From H2-BAC3 sp045863035 (GTDB lineage Bacteria > Bacteroidota > Ignavibacteria > Ignavibacteriales > Ignavibacteriaceae): a DNA stretch of 8,237 nt. Under the pieces are notes generated by a model. The model ran no database searches. It saw nothing but the letters and a program-made list of their open reading frames with translations, and was not told the DNA's origin. A program made the translations under genes and the position numbers. The stretch is from the NCBI GenBank assembly GCA_045863035.1, contig BTUV01000112.1, positions 1-8,237 of the forward strand, written 5' to 3'. This document shows, one piece after another, positions 7,119-8,237 of this stretch. Every line of letters starts with the position of its first letter. Within the stretch, counting starts at the first letter, position 1.

Positions 7119-7683
7119 GTTCTGTCAGTTCGCAGATGATGTGGGCGACCGTAATATGCCCTTCCTGAATCCGCTGCGTGTTTGATGACGGGATAACAAT
7201 GGGTATATCCACCTGGTCTTTCAGTTTACCGCCGCTGCCTCCGAGAAATCCGACTGTAACCATTCCTTTTTCCTTTGCCTTTGCAACTGCTTTTATCACA
7301 TTCGGTGAATTTCCGCTGGTGGAAATAGCGATCAGCATATCTCCCTTTGCGCCAAGCCCTTCAACATTCCTCGCAAAGACATTTTCATAACCGATGTCAT
7401 TTCCGCCTGCGGTCAGATTGGAGGAGTCCGTCGTAAGCGCGATTGCAGCGAGTGCAGGCCGTTCAATTTTGTGGTTGAGCCGTATCATGAACTCCGTTGC
7501 AATGTGCTGACAGTCAGCAGCGCTTCCGCCATTACCGCAGAGGAGCAGCTTGTGACCGGCTTTGTATGCAGTAACCAGTGCCTCAATTGCACCAAGAACC
7601 GGCTCGCGGCACTCAGCCATGATCTTCAGTTTGGTTTCGCTGCTTTCTTTAAGGGAATCGTTAAAAAACTGTACTTTATCCAA
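7102..7683 (-). CDS. gmhA: Sedoheptulose-7-phosphate isomerase (SIS domain)
   Basis: This enzyme isomerises sedoheptulose 7-phosphate to D-glycero-D-manno-heptose 7-phosphate, the first step towards ADP-heptose for lipopolysaccharide or other heptose-containing glycans. The 193-residue protein has the SIS fold signatures LLCGNGGSAADCQH (47-60) and ISTSGNSPN (120-128). H60, E64, Q173 and H181 sit at positions equivalent to the zinc and catalytic residues of E. coli GmhA (H61, E65, Q172, H180), favouring this assignment over the related DnaA-binding protein DiaA. The start codon is TTG (7681-7683), preceded closely by AGGAAG; it gives the family's normal N-terminal length, whereas the first internal ATG (residue 22) would remove part of the first helix. 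It is the first gene of the minus-strand run and probably shares a transcript with serC. No other heptose genes are present in the window. Confidence 0.92.
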   Translation of the reverse strand: MDKVQFFNDSLKESSETKLKIMAECREPVLGAIEALVTAYKAGHKLLLCGNGGSAADCQHIATEFMIRLNHKIERPALAAIALTTDSSNLTAGGNDIGYENVFARNVEGLGAKGDMLIAISTSGNSPNVIKAVAKAKEKGMVTVGFLGGSGGKLKDQVDIPIVIPSSNTQRIQEGHITVAHIICELTELELYG

Positions 7684-7793
7684 ATATCTTCCTGCTTTAG
7701 TTTGGAGCAGTTTCCTTTGCGGAAATTGCCTAAAATCGGTAAAAACAATATGAAAATATAAGAAAGATTCCGCAGAAGTTTCCGGGATTTGGC

Positions 7794-7819
7794 AGGGTGA
7801 AAAACGCCGATTTCACTCT
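7794..7819. promoter_or_regulatory. Inverted repeat, possible operator upstream of the transporter
   Basis: AGGGTGAAA (7794-7802) and TTTCACTCT (7811-7819) form an inverted repeat with 8 of 9 positions pairing and an 8-base spacer. It is bracketed by two direct copies of TGGCAGG (7790-7796 and 7819-7825) and its right arm touches the -33-like element of the predicted transporter promoter. Position and symmetry suit a repressor or activator site; the regulator is unknown, and a chance repeat is not excluded. Confidence 0.4.
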
Positions 7820-7847
7820 GGCAGGCGGAGGATTTTCGGTAAATTTG
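7817..7847 (+). promoter_or_regulatory. Bacteroidetes-type promoter for the EamA transporter
   Basis: TCTG (7817-7820), 19 bases, then TAAATTTG (7840-7847) matches the Bacteroidetes primary sigma factor pattern TTTG-N19-21-TAnnTTTG at all but one defined position. It predicts a transcript starting near 7853 and a leader of about 27 bases. An alternative sigma-70 reading of the same DNA is CTGGCA-N16-TAAATT. Use of the Bacteroidetes pattern in this organism is inferred. Confidence 0.5.
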
Positions 7848-7879
7848 AGGGTATTTTTTTCACTTTTACTGCGGTTTTT

Positions 7880-8237
7880 ATGGAATCTTACAAACCTATT
7901 ATTTACGCAATTTTAACAGCAATGGCCTGGGGTGTAGGCGGATATTTTGAGAAAAAAGGGCTTCACCTCGGAAATCTCCCCCCTCAGCTTGGTATAACCA
8001 TCCGGACATTTGTAGCTCTCGTCATACTCGGAGCAGTCAGTTTCCCCCATTGGAGTAAAATAGCCACTGCCGGACCCAAAGCACTGACCTACATGGTCAT
8101 TGGCGGCGGGGTGGTAGCCGGTTCAGTCGGGATGCTCTGTTTCTATGCTGCAATCAAAGGCGCACCCCTGACCAAAGTAATGCCCATTGCCTTCACCTCA
8201 CCCCTCTTCGGCGCACTCATGGGAATCATCCTTGGCG
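7880..8237 (+). CDS. EamA/DMT-family membrane transporter, 3' end cut by window edge
   Basis: The visible 119 residues start MESYKPIIYAILTAMAWGVG and form an integral inner-membrane protein of the drug/metabolite transporter superfamily; the substrate cannot be told. Predicted membrane segments are about 6-23, 38-55, 69-92 and 100-119. The pattern AMAWGVGGYFEKKGL followed by a GITIR turn, then CFYAAIKGAPLTKVMPI, resembles the EamA repeat, where the last part normally leads to a G-E at the end of the domain. The layout resembles short, single-domain EamA proteins of about 140 residues more than the 290-residue two-domain type, so perhaps only about 20 residues are missing, but this cannot be decided here. 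The ATG at 7880 has no clear Shine-Dalgarno sequence (a T-rich leader, with GAGGG about 25 bases upstream), which is common in Bacteroidota. It is divergent from gmhA. Confidence 0.9.
   Translation, partial: MESYKPIIYAILTAMAWGVGGYFEKKGLHLGNLPPQLGITIRTFVALVILGAVSFPHWSKIATAGPKALTYMVIGGGVVAGSVGMLCFYAAIKGAPLTKVMPIAFTSPLFGALMGIILG

Larger units (their letters stand above)
7684..7879. promoter_or_regulatory. Divergent intergenic region between gmhA and the EamA transporter
   Basis: No gene fits in these 196 bases; both neighbours are transcribed outwards, so their promoters should lie here. Seen: the gmhA ribosome binding site (AGGAAG on the minus strand, near 7688-7693); an inverted repeat TTTCCTTTGCGGAAA at 7711-7725, with 5-bp arms, in the gmhA leader; TATATTTT on the minus strand (near 7755-7765), a weak -10-like sequence without a clear partner; and the transporter-side elements listed separately (inverted repeat 7794-7819, promoter 7817-7847). 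Confidence 0.6.

Noticed and set aside
7102..7683. Identification as DiaA (DnaA initiator-associating protein)
   Set aside because: The H60, E64, Q173 and H181 set matches the metal and catalytic residues of GmhA.
7471..7761. Plus-strand open frame across the start of gmhA
   Set aside because: It is antisense to the conserved CGNGGS region of gmhA and has no recognisable product.
1..8237. Search for CRISPR arrays, insertion sequences, tRNA or rRNA genes and defence genes
   Set aside because: No regularly spaced repeats, transposase, integrase, cloverleaf-like segment or defence-type protein was recognised; gene content is housekeeping plus one secreted protein and one transporter.

Overview
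The window looks like ordinary chromosome from a member of the Bacteroidota/Ignavibacteria (FCB) group. The best evidence is the first gene: it encodes a secreted protein ending in a type IX secretion (Por) sorting domain with a YPNPFNPST motif, a form common in Ignavibacteria and relatives. A promoter-like element of Bacteroidetes type (TCTG-N19-TAAATTTG) lies before the last gene and fits that placement. Genus or species cannot be named from the sequence alone.

Layout, left to right. Positions 1-531 hold no convincing gene, but contain a strong hairpin terminator at 310-345. Positions 532-2520 (minus) encode a 662-residue secreted protein: a signal peptide, eight repeats of about 55 residues with a conserved G-x-x-x-W signature (a likely eight-bladed beta-propeller), an Fn3-like domain and the sorting domain. 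A 307-base gap (2521-2827) carries the alaS terminator and three TGGCAG words. Then, all on the minus strand and listed in window order, come alaS (alanyl-tRNA synthetase, 2828-5416), a small lipoprotein of unknown function (5435-5863), serC (phosphoserine aminotransferase, 5958-7046) and gmhA (sedoheptulose-7-phosphate isomerase, 7102-7683, TTG start). After a 196-base divergent intergenic region, an EamA-type membrane transporter starts at 7880 on the plus strand and is cut by the window edge.

Transcription as read from the sequence: gmhA and serC probably form one unit, possibly with an extra promoter for serC, and it ends at a hairpin just after serC. The lipoprotein and alaS follow as a second unit (18-base gap) ending at the hairpin at 2775-2809. 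The secreted propeller protein is a third unit ending at 310-345. The transporter is transcribed divergently from gmhA. The functions (translation, serine/PLP metabolism, heptose precursor synthesis, secretion) do not form one pathway; this is a housekeeping neighbourhood.

I did not find a defence system, mobile element, CRISPR array, RNA gene or other clearly new system. The points most worth a second look are the propeller repeats of the secreted protein, the unassigned lipoprotein tied to alaS, the inverted and direct repeats between gmhA and the transporter, and a TGGCAG word found six times in the intergenic DNA in one orientation.
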